DNA of 64,000 nt from Raffaelea ambrosiae (lineage: Eukaryota; Ascomycota; Sordariomycetes; Ophiostomatales; Ophiostomataceae): contig PCDI01000001.1 in the NCBI GenBank assembly GCA_002778195.1, positions 4,799,869 to 4,863,868 on the forward strand, given 5' to 3'. A program made the position numbers and the translations under genes. The notes under the pieces are model-generated. The model saw only the letters and a program-made list of their open reading frames with translations, had not been told where the DNA came from and did no database searches. The first letter of the stretch is position 1. The number at the start of each line of letters is the position of its first letter. This document shows positions 1-10,918 of the stretch, in pieces.

Positions 1-927
1 AAAGAAAAAGAAAATCACAAGCAACACAAGCCAGAGAGGGAAAGAAACACACCAGATGGCCTGGGTAGCACCTGGGGCCTTGGAGCACCTGCAGCAAGTG
101 ACTGACTCTACCACAGTCGAAACCCGGGTGCCGCGTGAACAATGGCATCGTGCCTGTCCATGCCGTCTGTGCGAAGCCGACCCAATGCATCACAGAATGG
201 AACGTAGAAACAGCAGACAACGCGTTGTGGAAAAGATATATTTCTTCTTGGCGCTCTCCGGAATTTCTTTCTTTACTCGGCTCGTCTGGCGGGCTCCGCA
301 GAGACACCTCCAGTCTATCTAACACATCGCCAATCTTGTATCGTGGCGGCATATAATGCAAGCAGTCGTAACGCCATGAAGGAGGCTTTGTGTGTTGTGA
401 TGATATGCCAGCTCACAGAAGCGAATAGCACAATACTACCCACCCGCACTCTATGCCTCCTCACTCTCTTCGCTCGTTCTCGATCTTCAAAATTTGTGTC
501 TGGACTCAACGCGCTTTATAACAATCTGACATAACAAAAAACTTTCCTGTACTTTTTTATGGTGTTTGCTTTGCCTTGCTTGCTCTTCTCGGTTCATCTG
601 TCAAAACAGCTTCCACCTTCTGTTGCTTCTTCCGTTCTCTCCTTTTTCCCCTTCTTCTTCCTCACTCTTTCGACTTTATTCGGTCCAAAACTAGCTTGTT
701 CGCACAATGAAAACTTGTTGTCCTCCTCCGCTTCATCTTCTTATCACCAAATTAGTTGCCCAATTTACTTATTGTTTTGCAACAGCAATATGTTTTTCAT
801 CCCCTAATGACCAGTGTTTTTTTTTTCCAACCAACTCAAGCCTAGAAACAAGCTCCGTCAGAAGAAACCTCCAATTCCTCTAATAATATTCTCGTTCTTT
901 CCACGCATGGGTCCGTATGTCTCCAAA
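1..927. other. Noncoding flank downstream of SSD1
   Basis: No reading frame here exceeds about 90 codons, and none shows a recognisable domain or a plausible splice chain. The right-hand end must include the 3' untranslated region of the minus-strand SSD1 gene, whose stop codon lies at 928-930. Pyrimidine-rich stretches at roughly 590-680 look like ordinary fungal intergenic DNA. Confidence 0.6.
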
Positions 928-3900
928 TTACAGAGCATAGGGATTCAGAGACCGGATTGTCAAGCACCTGTTAATAACTGTTAGTATTCATATCTTGATG
1001 CTGTTTAGGTCGATGGCAGGGCAAAGCACGGAAAAACACTTACGGGGGGCTCTTGGAAAGGTCCGTCTTGAGGATGATGGGCACACGCGTCATCTCCGTC
1101 ACGTCCTGGATGTACTCGCCGCCCTCCTCGCGGAGCTTGAAGAACTTCAGATACTTCTCCTTATTGGTGAGGCGAGCTTCGGGGGCCTCTGAGGCCGGCA
1201 CCCGCGAATCAGACCGCGCGCGGTGGAGAGCATTGGAACCCGAGTCAAGCCGCGATGGCGAGCCGGGCACGCTCTGGGTCGGACGCTCAGCCAGCGATGC
1301 ACCGGCCATGGCCTCCGTGATGTCCGAGTTATCGTCATCGTCCTCAAACAGCGCGTCGGCGTCGTCTGTCGAGATGGTGCCCGTGTCAACCTGCTTGCGG
1401 GCCGCCTCTTCGCGCTCCTTCCGCAAACGCTCCTCCTCCTCGCGCTTCTTGGCCGCTTCGTTGGAGATGCGGATCGATGCCGCAGCCTTGGGCCGCTCAT
1501 CCTCCGGCACGTAAGCGGAGCTTGGCACGCCCTTCTCCCAGTAGAGCTCGAGCACCCGCTTCTCCTTGCGGAACTCGGCCTTCTTCAGCGGCAGCTGGTC
1601 ACAGTGCACACGCTTCTCAAAGCCCCATTCCGGAATAAGCACGTCAAACGCCGACTCATAGACGCAAATGACAATGCCCTCGCTGATGAGGTCTCCGCTG
1701 GTCTCCAGTCGCTTCTTGTCCATCTTGCGGCAGGACTCGATATGCACGCTCTGGTCCTGGGCATTCTGGGCCGAGTCCTTCTTTGTGTTGCACGACTCGA
1801 TCGTCTTGACCAGATTGTCCAGGTCTTCCGTGTAATCAATCTTGCCATCCGACAGCGCGGCCTCCAGCTGACGGTGCACAAGGATGTCGGCGTATCTACG
1901 CGTGGGACATGTGAAGTGGGTGTAAAGCGGCAGGTTGAGGGCGTAGTGAGGCCACAGATGCTTGGAGGTCTTCCCCGCAACAAAATACTTGGCCCGCTGC
2001 ATCGCCTTCAGGAGCAGCGTCTCCATACCCTTGCGAATGTCCGTGTCGTCGACCTTGAACAGACTGTTCTGGAGAGCTCCACTGCTGCTCGTGTCGATGT
2101 CGTAGCCCAAAGCAGTCATCCGCTCTGCAATAGTCTGCAGCCGGCGCGGGCTTGGTGCTGCCTGGCGGCGCAGAACAGCCTTTTCTGGCAGAGCCTGTGC
2201 CAGTCTCTGAGCAACGTAAGCGTTGGCCTTGTTGACCAGCTCCTCGTACAGCTCCATGGCAGGCGTGGTGTCAAAGATGTTGTGCTCAATAGGAATGTTC
2301 TCGTCATCCAGTTGCTGGAGCAGGCGGAGCGGCGCAATCGGCTCACTGCCGGAGCCCAGACGGGCCTCGCGGAACTTTTGCGTGACAAACTATTTACACA
2401 GTTAGTTTCTCATCATGAAAGAAATGAATCGAACCAAGAGAATAAGACAAAAAATAAAGAAAACAAAACGTAGGAAAGGTAGCTTACGCTGAGAATCTGA
2501 ATGTCCTTAGCAGTGACGGCATCATTCTTGAAGTTGTCTCCATTTTCCAGAGCCTCATTGATGTTATCCAGTGAGACCTTGCCGCCGCTCTTGATGATAC
2601 TCTTGCCAACCCAGATGTCTCCCTCAGCAACCGAAACGTTATGCGGGTTGACCTGGAAGACAACGCTGACAGCGAGGCGGTCCTCGCCAGGCAACAGTGA
2701 GCACAGATCTTGAGACAGCTTGTGTGGCAGGAGGGCGCAAGTGCGGTTCAGGAGGTGAACTGCGGTGCCGCGTTTCTTGGCCTCGCGATCGACCAGCGAG
2801 TTGGGCTTGACAAAATGAGTGACGTCGGGAACGTGGATGCCGATCTCGACCTTGCCGTCCGGCTTGGAGGCCACGTGGACGGCATTGCCCAGATCGGCCG
2901 AGCTATCAAGGTCAATGGTAAATGTCTTCTCGCCGCGGAAGTCGCGGCGCGCGCTCAGGCTAGCCTCGGCTTCTTTTTCAATGGACCAGTCCTGCGGGGC
3001 GACACTGCGCAGGACAGCTTCAGAGAACTCGTCGGACGCAAAGTTGTTGTCACGCAACAGAGCATCAGTCTCCACCTTGAGGTCACCCATGCGGCCCAGC
3101 TGCTCGACTAGGGTACCGAAAGGATGCAGTGACGTTATCGGCCAGCGCTTGATGCAGGCCACAAAGATCCGGTCGGCATAGTCCTGGTGCTTCTCTACAA
3201 AGTCACGAGGAGCCTGTTCTGTGGGGATGGCAATGAGCGGCACGCGCTTGTCGGTTGGCTTGAACCACACGATCTTGGGCTTCTCCTGGTGGCGGCCGTC
3301 GTGACGGCCACCGCCGCCATCTCTAGCGGCGCGCTCAGCCTCTTGCTTCTCCTTGGTAGCCTGGCTGCTAGGACGCAGCAGACCAAGAGTGCCGGAAAAC
3401 ATCTGACCAGCGACGCGCTCCACAACAGCCACAATGTGGCCGGCGTAGAGCGGTTTCGCCTCGTCATTGATCTCCTCCTCCTCGACGAGGAGCAGGCTCT
3501 GACCCTCGACTTCGACGTCGTCGTTCTTCTTTTGAGTGGGCCGCTGCCTAAGACTGCCCCGACGACGCAGTCCGCCTTCAGAATGGCCATTGTCGTCACC
3601 GTTGCCGCCGTTCTGACCCGGGCCATTGGTGGAGCCCGAGCGAGTGTCGGTGATGTCCTTGCGCTTCTTCTTCTCCTCCTTCTCGCGCTTCTGCGACCAC
3701 ACTTCATCAACGTCGAGAAGCTCGACGGCGACCAGGTCGCCCTCCAAAGCACGGTTGCGGTCTTTGCTGCCGCAAATGAAGATGTCGGCATCCAGAAGGC
3801 CATCCTGAGTGGTGACGTAAGCATCACTCCGGTTCTTCTTGTTCACACGCAGAATGCCAGATACCAGCTGCCCGTCACCAAGCAGAGCAGGCAAGCTAGC

Positions 3901-3937
3901 TTGGGGAAGGTAGGGGGTGAAGAGGGTCTTCCGCTGC

Positions 3938-3970
<33 letters not shown>

Positions 3971-5466
3971 ATCGCTGGAGCATGCTGGCTACCCTGCAGA
4001 CCAACAAAGCCCTGGCCGTTCAACTGTGCGGCCTGCAGAGCCTGTATCTGGTTGAGCTGGACAGCGTTGAGCTGCTGGCCAGGGTAGACGCCAGAGATAA
4101 GCATCTGGTTGGGTATCGAGACGAGGTGCGGCTGATTGGCATACTGGAAGGAGCCTATCGAACCCAGAGACTGCCCGCCCATGGAGCCGCGAGAGCGGTG
4201 GCCGGGCTGGAAGCCCTGCTGCTGGTGCTGCTGCTGTTGTTGCTGTTGTTGTTGCTGCTGCTGCTGCTGCTGGGCGCCATTGTCCTGGCCCTGACCTTGG
4301 TTGCGCCAGTTGCCGTCAAAGTTGCGCGACGAGGTCCGAGCATGACCGCCACCACGACGCTGATAGTCGTGAGTGACGTTCAGGTTGGGGTCAGCCTGGA
4401 AATTGCCCATGCCGCCACGGCTGCCGCCGCGGCCAACGGCCATGCTTTGGCTGCGGCCGTGGGCGGAGCCCCGTCCACGTGTCGGCGGCGTGGGTGCGAG
4501 ATGTCCGTCGGAAGAGGCGGGACCTGCACTGCCCGTGCTGCTGGAGTCCTCGGGCTTCTCACCCGGAGAGGAGGCCAGGGCACTGGGGGCAGGGAACTGG
4601 AAAGCAGATGTGGTGCGCTTCTGCTGCGCAATCTCGGCGGCCTTCTTGGCATCGGCAAGGGCCAAGGAATGTCTACGCTGGTGGCCACCGCCAGAGCCGC
4701 CGCCGCCACGCCCGCCACGACCAGAGGTCGAGCCGTCGCGGTTGTGGCCCGGCTGCTGGTTTTCGAAGCTGCCAAAGGCCGAGCCGGAGGCGCCTGAGGA
4801 CGGGGCCGGCGGCGGCCCCATGCTCACGTTGGGAAGAGCCGACTGATTACGGCGATGTGAGTGGTGTTGGGAGGGCACGCCCAAGTTGACGTTTTGCTGC
4901 GGTAGCTGGTTGGGGAACTGGAAGCTCGGCTGGGGCGAGATGTTGTGCACCTGGTTCTGGAGCGGGTTGAAGTTGGCGCCGGCGCCCAGGGTCTGCGTGG
5001 GCGGCAGCATGCCCATGTTGACGTATTGCTGGTGGGTGGCCTGGATTTGCTGCTGCTGCTGCTGGAGCAGCTCGATCTGCTGCTGGATGGCCAGCTGGTC
5101 CACTGTGGCAGAGGAGGAAAGTCGTCGTCAGTATGCACATTTCGAGACACGAGGGGAGGTTGCAAGTGCGTCAAAGCGTCAGGGAAAAACATTAGGGGGG
5201 GGGGGGGGGGGAAACAAAAAAGGAAAACAAAACATTGGAGAAACAGCCGGCCCACACGGAGCTGAAGGGGTGATACACGGGCGACGAGAACAGGACAGAC
5301 AACAACAACAACAATAACAACAGAAAAAGTAGAACATACTGTTAGTGTTGGCAAACATGCTCATCAGCGGCGTCAGCTCGGACGGGCTTCGTCGATGGGC
5401 GATGTGCAGGCGACGACCGGCTGGGCCGGGCACGCCGCCGACAGGGGGGTTCTGCTGTCCGTCCAT
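928..5466 (-). CDS. SSD1: SSD1/GUL-1 family RNA-binding protein (catalytically degenerate RNase II fold)
   Basis: Cytoplasmic mRNA-binding translational regulator of cell-wall and polarity transcripts; in the known family it is phosphorylated by the NDR kinase Cbk1/COT-1. Four exons on the minus strand: 5466-5340, 5102-2488, 2389-1044 and 967-928, giving 1375 aa. The last exon is tiny (12 codons plus stop) but encodes the conserved C-terminus ending SLNPYAL, and all phases match. The start, MDGQQ, leads into the conserved RRLHIAHRRSPSELTPLM block. A Q-rich, low-complexity N-terminal third with two poly-Gln tracts is followed by cold-shock-like domains (about residues 430-700) and an RNB domain (from about 760). 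The RNB signature reads IDLDSSADLGNAV, where active enzymes have a DD pair. That matches the known loss of nuclease activity in Ssd1. It diverges from GLE1. Confidence 0.95.
3933..3970 (-). repeat. CAG/CTG trinucleotide repeat encoding poly-Gln in SSD1
   Basis: A near-perfect CTG run on the plus strand, read as CAG with one CAA interruption in the SSD1 frame, encodes about twelve glutamines just before the first cold-shock region. Tracts of this kind often vary in length between strains. Confidence 0.9.
4216..4272 (-). repeat. Second CAG/CAA poly-Gln repeat in SSD1
   Basis: CTG units mixed with TTG on the plus strand encode a run of about 17 glutamines, with one His interruption, in the disordered N-terminal part of SSD1. 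The CAG/CAA mixture suggests this tract is more stable than a pure repeat. Confidence 0.9.
5195..5211 (+). repeat. Seventeen-base G homopolymer in SSD1 intron 1
   Basis: An uninterrupted run of 17 G on the plus strand, so C on the sense strand, inside the first SSD1 intron (5103-5339). Runs this long are prone to slippage and sequencing error. Because it is intronic, a length change would not alter the protein. Confidence 0.85.
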
Positions 5467-6910
5467 GGCAGCTGGAGGGTGTGCAAGCCGGGTGAAAATA
5501 TGGTTGTGCGTCGTACTGGAGCACTGTGTCAATGTGCCACCAGCAGAATCGGTTGTGTCTGTAGGCCGGTGACGGTGACGAGAGCCGGGAAGCTGGGCAA
5601 GCTAGAAAGACAAACAAGCTGGAGAGCTGAAGAGCTGGAGAGCTGGGGAAGACTGGGACGAGCTGGGGAGGGTCTGCGAGCGATGGGGGGTATTGGCAAA
5701 ACGCTGACGGTGCGTCGGCGACTCGGTGGCGATACTGGCGGCCTAGACTGGCTGTTTTCGTAGCTCTAGTGGTTCTTGTTGGCCGCTTAGAGGCTGCCTA
5801 GGGATATCGATGAAGCAAGCGGCGAGCTGCTGACAGAGCCAAAGACAACAGCGACGAAATGATCGGTCTAAAGAAAAAGGAGGGAGCGATAGGGTCCGGA
5901 AAAGGAAGAGCTGCGGCGTGCGGGCCAAAATGAATGCGTGGAAGTGATGTGCGTTGTGAGATGATGTGTGATAGTGTGTGTGTGCGTGTGTGTGTGTGTG
6001 CGATGCAGAGGAGGTGACGAATGGCACGAATGGTGCAACTAGCAACTGCAGAAAGACAACGCAAAACAAGGGCAGAGGTACAACAAAAGGCCGGAGCCCT
6101 GGAATTTGTGGCAACCGGGCAACAGAGAGGGGACGACGCTGCAAAGGAGAGTAGACGCAGCCGATGGCGGCTCGGCGAAGGAGAGTGGGAAGAGAATGAG
6201 AGAAACGAGGCAGAGAGCGAGAAAGTCGGTGGACGAGGGTGGAAAAAAAACAGACAGGAAAATGGGAAGAGGGGCAAAGGAGAGAAAATGCGAGCAAGTG
6301 GTGATGATGGGGGAAGGAGAAAGCAGAAGACGGAAGGCACCGCCTGGAGGGCCACTGCGAAGGCGTCGTTGCCCCAGCTCTCTGCTGGTGGGGATTGGCT
6401 GCTCTGCAGGCTTCGGTTGGCCCTTCTCGCACCCATTCGCAGACGATGCCAAAAACTGCAGCAGCCCCACTTTTGCCCATGGCCCCTTCCTTTCCAGGCC
6501 AACCACTTGTCTCACCGCCCGGCAGAAAGCGATCGCCCACTAGTCCAACACGAGACGTGCTAAGAGAGCGCCCCCCTGTTAGGTCGAACTGCGTCTAAAA
6601 CATGCTGGGAGCAGGAGCTGTCCGGCGGGTCTCTCCTCTCGCGCACTACGAGCCGGAGCTTAATCCGGTGGCACTGTGTTTTGATTTGGGGGTTTATTTT
6701 ATTTTTTACTTCACGACGACAAAAGCCACACAAGCTAACTAAGCTCTGCTACACCAATCCAACCACGCACGTCCAGCCACAGCTGCCGACCACTGCCTGC
6801 AACACGCGAGACACCGCGCACTCCACAGAAACAGCCATGCAATAGCGAACCTGTGCACCTTTTTTTTGTTTCTTCCTTCCGTGTCTGTCGCCCGCGCGCC
6901 CGCGTCCCCA
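5467..6910. promoter_or_regulatory. Shared divergent upstream region of SSD1 and GLE1
   Basis: This 1.4-kb gap separates the divergent start codons of SSD1 (5466, minus) and GLE1 (6911, plus), so it must hold both promoters and 5' untranslated regions. It contains a TG microsatellite at 5974-6001 and imperfect repeats of a GAGCTGG-like unit at about 5617-5670. The longer open frames on its minus strand are Pro/Ser/Leu-rich, low in complexity and match nothing I recognise. Confidence 0.55.
5974..6001. repeat. TG dinucleotide microsatellite
   Basis: A run of about 14 TG units with one C interruption, in the divergent promoter region between SSD1 and GLE1. Confidence 0.85.
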
Positions 6911-8803
6911 ATGGCCCACTCGTCGCCGCTCCGGCTGCCGCCCCAGCTGGCATCGTCGGCCACGACGACACCGAAGAACAACAGGAGCGGTGCCAGCCCA
7001 TGGCGCCACCACGGAGCCGCCGGCGCTGCTGGCTTCCCGATGTCCGACCAGCCAGAGGTGTCCGAGTTCCTGCAAAGCTCGCGCAACTCGCCCGAGGCGC
7101 ACCGCCGCAACTACGAGGATGCCCAGCGCCAGCATCGTCGCGTGCTCGACGCCGCCCTGCACGTCTTTGAGCTGCACCAGCTGGCCGAGGCCAACCGCGA
7201 GATCGAGGCCGAGGAGCAGCGCCGCCGCCAGCGCGTCGCCGAAGAGTCGCGGCGCATCGAGAAGGAGCGCCAGGCCAAGATCAAGCAGCTCGAAGACGAG
7301 GCCCGGCTGGCCGCCCAGAAGGCGGCGCCCATCCCGAAGCCCAAGGTCGAGCTGCCACCACCACCGCCTGCACCAAAACCAGAACCACAGCAGCAAGCTG
7401 CGGCAGCGGCCACAACAGCGTCGGCCCCAACAGGCCCCCCCCAGGGCGGCCTTTTTGGGCAGACCAACGGAGCCGCTACTCCTGCTGCCGCCCAACCGCC
7501 CACAGCCAAGGCCGCAGTTCCTTCGCTGGTACCTCCACAACCACAGCCACCACAGCAACAGCAACAGCCGCAGAAGCCGTCTCTGTTCCAGTCGTCTGAG
7601 CAGCCAAAACAGCCGGCGCCTCCTGCAAACGGATTTGCCGCAAAGCCGGCCCAAGCTTCTGCCACACCAGCAGCACCAGCAGCACCAGCAGCACCAGCAG
7701 CACCAGCAGCACCAGCAGCACCAGCAGCACCAGCAGCACCAGCAGCACCAGCACCAGAAGCACCCCAGAAGCCGCCGGCACCAGTGGTTGACCGCCATAT
7801 GGAGGTTCACAAGAACCTCAAGCAGCTGCGTGCGTTTGTCCAGGAGCAAGCAAAGACGAACCCGGCGCTTAAGAGCCGGATGGGAGACATGCGCAGGGAC
7901 ATACGAAAGTCCTTTGGCCAGCTGACGAGCGGCGGCCTGAAGGAAAACAGAATCCCCGTAAGTATTGTTGGATTGCCAACCTACCTTGGTTTTTGGCTCA
8001 TACTAATGTCCCACATGCAGGTAAACCGAATCGTGGCCGTTCTTCAGGCCGGCCTGAAGGAGGTCCCCAGCGAGCCCATGGACCCAAGTCCGTTTGTGCT
8101 GGAGCCGCGGAACCCGATCGAGGGCGCCTCGCACAACGAGGCCCAGCTGCCCTCGCTGTACTTGTACCTGCTCAACATCATGTCCAAGGCGGCTATTTCG
8201 CAGTTTATCAACGAGTCCGGCGCCGACACGCGCACGGCCGAGGCTATTGGCCAGGCCGTCGTGAAAGTCTTTTCCGAGAGCGATTTCCTGTGGCGCGGCA
8301 AGACCATGATCGACATGCTCGTGGCCAAGTACCGCGTCATGTGTCCGGTGCTCTTTGGGTTCCGCGGAAACGACAAGACCGAGCGCGGCCGTGTGCAGGT
8401 CGGCTGGCGCCGGGATAACGGCCGCTGGATCTCGGAGCAGTACCACATCGACCGCATGACCGGCCTGGGTGCCGGCTTTGCCGCCATTACGCTGCGCGAC
8501 TTTAGCCGCGTCAAGCGGCCCTGCCCCTGGCCCCCGACCGTCTACTGGACCGCGCTGGCCCATATCGTCAACACGCCGCCGGCCGAGATGTCCGACACAC
8601 AGTGCTACGTCCTCAAGGCCATGATCGAAGATAGCGAGGCCCGCTTCATGGGCTTCTACGGCAATGCTGCGGTGGCGGCGTTGCGGTGTGCCCTCGTGGA
8701 CTTCCCGTCGCGGATGCCCAAGCCGTCACCGGCCAGTGAGACACTCAAGGTTATGGCCAAGGTGCTTGACAAGCAGACGGGTCTGGACCTGGTTAACCTG
8801 TGA
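6911..8803 (+). CDS. GLE1: mRNA export factor GLE1
   Basis: Nuclear-pore-associated activator of the DEAD-box helicase Dbp5 (with inositol hexakisphosphate in the known family), needed for mRNA export. Two exons, 6911-7957 and 8021-8803, encode 609 aa. The first ATG at 6911 opens MAHSSP and sits in a good context; no ATG lies further upstream in this frame. A charged coiled coil (about residues 85-140, rich in Glu/Arg/Gln) is followed by a Pro/Ala-rich linker with a PAA repeat. The C-terminal GLE1 helical domain (about 300-609) contains YLLNIMSKAAISQF and DMLVAKYRVMCPVLFG. The 63-nt intron (GTAAGT to CATGCAG, with TACTAAT as branch site) is a multiple of three and has no stop, so the frame stays open through it. 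Family identity is clear. Residue limits are approximate. Confidence 0.93.
   Translation: MAHSSPLRLPPQLASSATTTPKNNRSGASPWRHHGAAGAAGFPMSDQPEVSEFLQSSRNSPEAHRRNYEDAQRQHRRVLDAALHVFELHQLAEANREIEAEEQRRRQRVAEESRRIEKERQAKIKQLEDEARLAAQKAAPIPKPKVELPPPPPAPKPEPQQQAAAAATTASAPTGPPQGGLFGQTNGAATPAAAQPPTAKAAVPSLVPPQPQPPQQQQQPQKPSLFQSSEQPKQPAPPANGFAAKPAQASATPAAPAAPAAPAAPAAPAAPAAPAAPAAPAPEAPQKPPAPVVDRHMEVHKNLKQLRAFVQEQAKTNPALKSRMGDMRRDIRKSFGQLTSGGLKENRIPVSIVGLPTYLGFWLILMSHMQVNRIVAVLQAGLKEVPSEPMDPSPFVLEPRNPIEGASHNEAQLPSLYLYLLNIMSKAAISQFINESGADTRTAEAIGQAVVKVFSESDFLWRGKTMIDMLVAKYRVMCPVLFGFRGNDKTERGRVQVGWRRDNGRWISEQYHIDRMTGLGAGFAAITLRDFSRVKRPCPWPPTVYWTALAHIVNTPPAEMSDTQCYVLKAMIEDSEARFMGFYGNAAVAALRCALVDFPSRMPKPSPASETLKVMAKVLDKQTGLDLVNL
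7667..7752 (+). repeat. Tandem 9-bp repeat (CCAGCAGCA) encoding Pro-Ala-Ala in GLE1
   Basis: About nine perfect copies of the 9-bp unit encode a PAA array in the linker before the GLE1 domain. The nucleotide copies are identical, which points to recent expansion by slippage. Confidence 0.9.
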
Positions 8804-9348
8804 AGGAGAGAAGAGAGAGAGAGAGAAATATGTTCAATTACACAAAGACGCATAGGATTTTTTTTTTTTTTTTTTCATCTTGTGGAAGGTTTACCGAGAG
8901 AATGGCGGTCACTGGGAAATGAACCAAGCATTTACTCCGGCGTTTTGTGTCATATTTGTGTGCTTTTCTTTTTTTCGTCTTTCGGTGGGAGAAGACACAC
9001 TGGCTTTTTTTTCCTTCTTCCTTTTTTGATACGACAAGGTCGGGATCTGAGGATGTGAATAACAATTGCTGGATCATTTGTTTGTTTCTTGCTATACTTT
9101 CTCGTATTTTTATTTTTTCGTTTTCGACCTGATATCGGTGACGTTTGTAGTCTTCTATTCTCTGAAAAATAAGGGCGTCCTAACAACCTTTTGATGTGTA
9201 CGTAACTATTATATACATGGAAACCCCGGAAAGCAAAACATATCCATCTGCGCCAAGAAAACAGCCCAAGCAGCACGCAAAATAAAAAAAAATAAAAAAA
9301 ATAAAAATTATGGAAATGCAATTCCGAGAGCACCCTGGCTGGCCCCCC
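8804..9348. other. Convergent intergenic region between GLE1 and TLG1
   Basis: This holds the 3' ends of GLE1 (plus) and TLG1 (minus). It is AT-rich with A and T homopolymers, for example T runs near 8860 and A runs near 9285, as expected for facing polyadenylation regions. I see no gene in it. Confidence 0.6.
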
Positions 9349-10193
9349 CTACAGAATCAACAACAGAACCAGCAAAATAATCAGCACCATGATCAGCACG
9401 TAGATGCAGCAGCTGCTCCACCGGTCCTCGTTCCGCCGTATTATGTGATTCAGCTTCTGCATGCCTGTCTGCAGCCGCCCGCCCACCCGGTCTGCCAGGT
9501 TGTCCGTGACCTGCAGCATCTCCCGCTGCTCTTCTAATTCCCGGCCCATGTCGTCGGCTTGTTGCCGCAGGTTCCCCACCGTCCGGAAGACCCCATCCAG
9601 GTGCTGGTCCTGCTCGTTGAGGATCTGCAGTTGTTGTTCCCGCTCGAACTCGGCATAGTTGTCGTCCCCAGGGGAGGTGCCGGCCGCGCCCTCTTCATCC
9701 AGAGCAAACGAGTTGGGGTCGGGAAGGTTGTTGCCTCCTCCTCCTCCCGCCGCAGCGCCGGGGCCCTTGGCCAGCTCCTCCTTCATGTCGTCCACCTCAC
9801 CACCAACCTCCTGCACCAGCCGCTGCCGCCGTCCCACTTCCGTCGCGTTCAGGCCATACTGCGCCGGGTTGCCTTCGACGGCGCGTACCGAGTCGGCCAG
9901 ATCGGCAAGGTCTTCGCCCAGGGACGCGAGGGCATTCTCGAGGTCGGCGCGTGCCGAGGCCAGCTCGGGTGACGTGGCAGTGGTCGAGAGGGAGCGGATG
10001 CGGAGGTAGGATGCGAATATGGGCCGCGTGGCGGCCAGCTGGTTGAGGACATCTCTGGGATGAAGAAAGAATGCAGTGGTTAGCGAACAGGTTGACGACA
10101 GGTTGGCGCCAGGTTTGGTGGATTGCGGTTGCTCCTGAAAACTCACTGTTGGACCTGGAGGAACGGATCCTCCTCGTTTGTCGAAGACATCAT
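9349..10193 (-). CDS. TLG1: Qc-SNARE of the late Golgi/endosome, Tlg1/syntaxin-6 type
   Basis: Membrane-anchored SNARE for fusion of endosome-derived vesicles with the trans-Golgi. Two exons on the minus strand, 10193-10147 and 10054-9349, encode 250 aa. The first exon gives MMSSTNEEDPFLQVQQ, and the splice (GTGAGT to CCCAG) joins it in phase to DVLNQLAATRPIF, the start of the syntaxin-6 N-terminal helical domain. A Gly-rich linker (about 115-130) precedes the SNARE helix, whose zero-layer glutamine appears to lie in the ELEEQREML stretch, followed by a 20-residue hydrophobic tail anchor at the C-terminus. The domain order and length fit Tlg1. Syntaxin-10-like relatives are the same family. 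Either of the two adjacent ATGs could be used. Confidence 0.88.
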
Positions 10194-10581
10194 AATTTGT
10201 TTCGAAAAGTCAATACCATCGTCTTGCTATGACATAGAGAAGGGATGTCGGGGCAAAAAGAAAAAAGAAGCGAAGGGCTTTGAGAGGGGAGCTTGTGAAA
10301 GCTGGTGCCTTGCAGGACAGCCAGAAAGATGACGAAGGCGAAAGCGAGCCGATGCTGGCATAACTAAGAGTCCAGAGTTCAATGCAAGCTGGCGCGAAAG
10401 GCCCACTAAAACTCCCCAGCACACCAAAGGGGGTTCCCCGTTGGACGGACCCTTGCTGGACAAAAACAGGGAAAATAGGCAGACCAAAGGAGATCCGTCA
10501 AATGGGCAGGGAAGCAAAGAGGAAAGAGATCCGTCCGATGGAATAAAAACAAAAGGACAAACAAAGAGCGAAAAAAAGGGC
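10194..10581. other. Spacer between TLG1 and the tRNA-Gly gene
   Basis: Upstream of TLG1 on the minus strand and downstream of the tRNA gene. It probably contains the TLG1 promoter. No gene is evident. Confidence 0.5.
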
Positions 10582-10588
10582 AAAAAAA
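10582..10588 (-). terminator. RNA polymerase III terminator of the tRNA-Gly gene
   Basis: A run of seven A on the plus strand reads T7 on the tRNA strand, 11 nt past the mature 3' end at 10600. This is the standard pol III stop. A second T7 follows a few bases further on. Confidence 0.8.
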
Positions 10589-10599
10589 GAATGCAACTT

Positions 10600-10669
10600 G
10601 CAACTTCCGGGAGTCGAACCCGGAGCCTACGCATGGGAAGCGTAGATGTTACCGCTACACCAAAGTTGC
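10600..10669 (-). tRNA. tRNA-Gly, anticodon CCC
   Basis: A 70-nt cloverleaf on the minus strand. The 7-bp acceptor stem (GCAACTT with AAGTTGC) is perfect. The anticodon arm is TACGC-TTCCCAT-GCGTA, with CCC at the anticodon positions after the invariant T33. The T arm is CCGGG-TTCGACT-CCCGG. There is no intron, and the CCA end is not encoded, as usual in eukaryotes. It reads GGG glycine codons. Confidence 0.96.
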
Positions 10670-10918
10670 TTATGAAAGAAAGGAACGCTTATTTGTATCT
10701 ATATAGCTTTGCCTACTCGAGGCCTGTCATACCCCACTCCCAGTTTAGCTCTCACAATTTTCCCACTGTAACAAACAAGCGGCCAAACCTCTGTCTGCCT
10801 GCCTCCTTCTTACGACAAGATAAAACACCTCTCCCGACACTCGATTTCTCCCCCCCTGGACCTCGACCACCGAAAACACTCATCCCTTGTTCTTGTCTCT
10901 CTTCCGCGTTCTGCTACA

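Noticed and set aside
3187..4797. 536-codon plus-strand open frame
   Set aside because: Antisense to the SSD1 coding exon. Its long Leu runs are just the complement of the CAG repeats.
5743..6540. 265-codon minus-strand open frame in the SSD1/GLE1 promoter region
   Set aside because: Low-complexity Pro/Ser/Leu/His frame arising from purine-rich DNA and a TG repeat.
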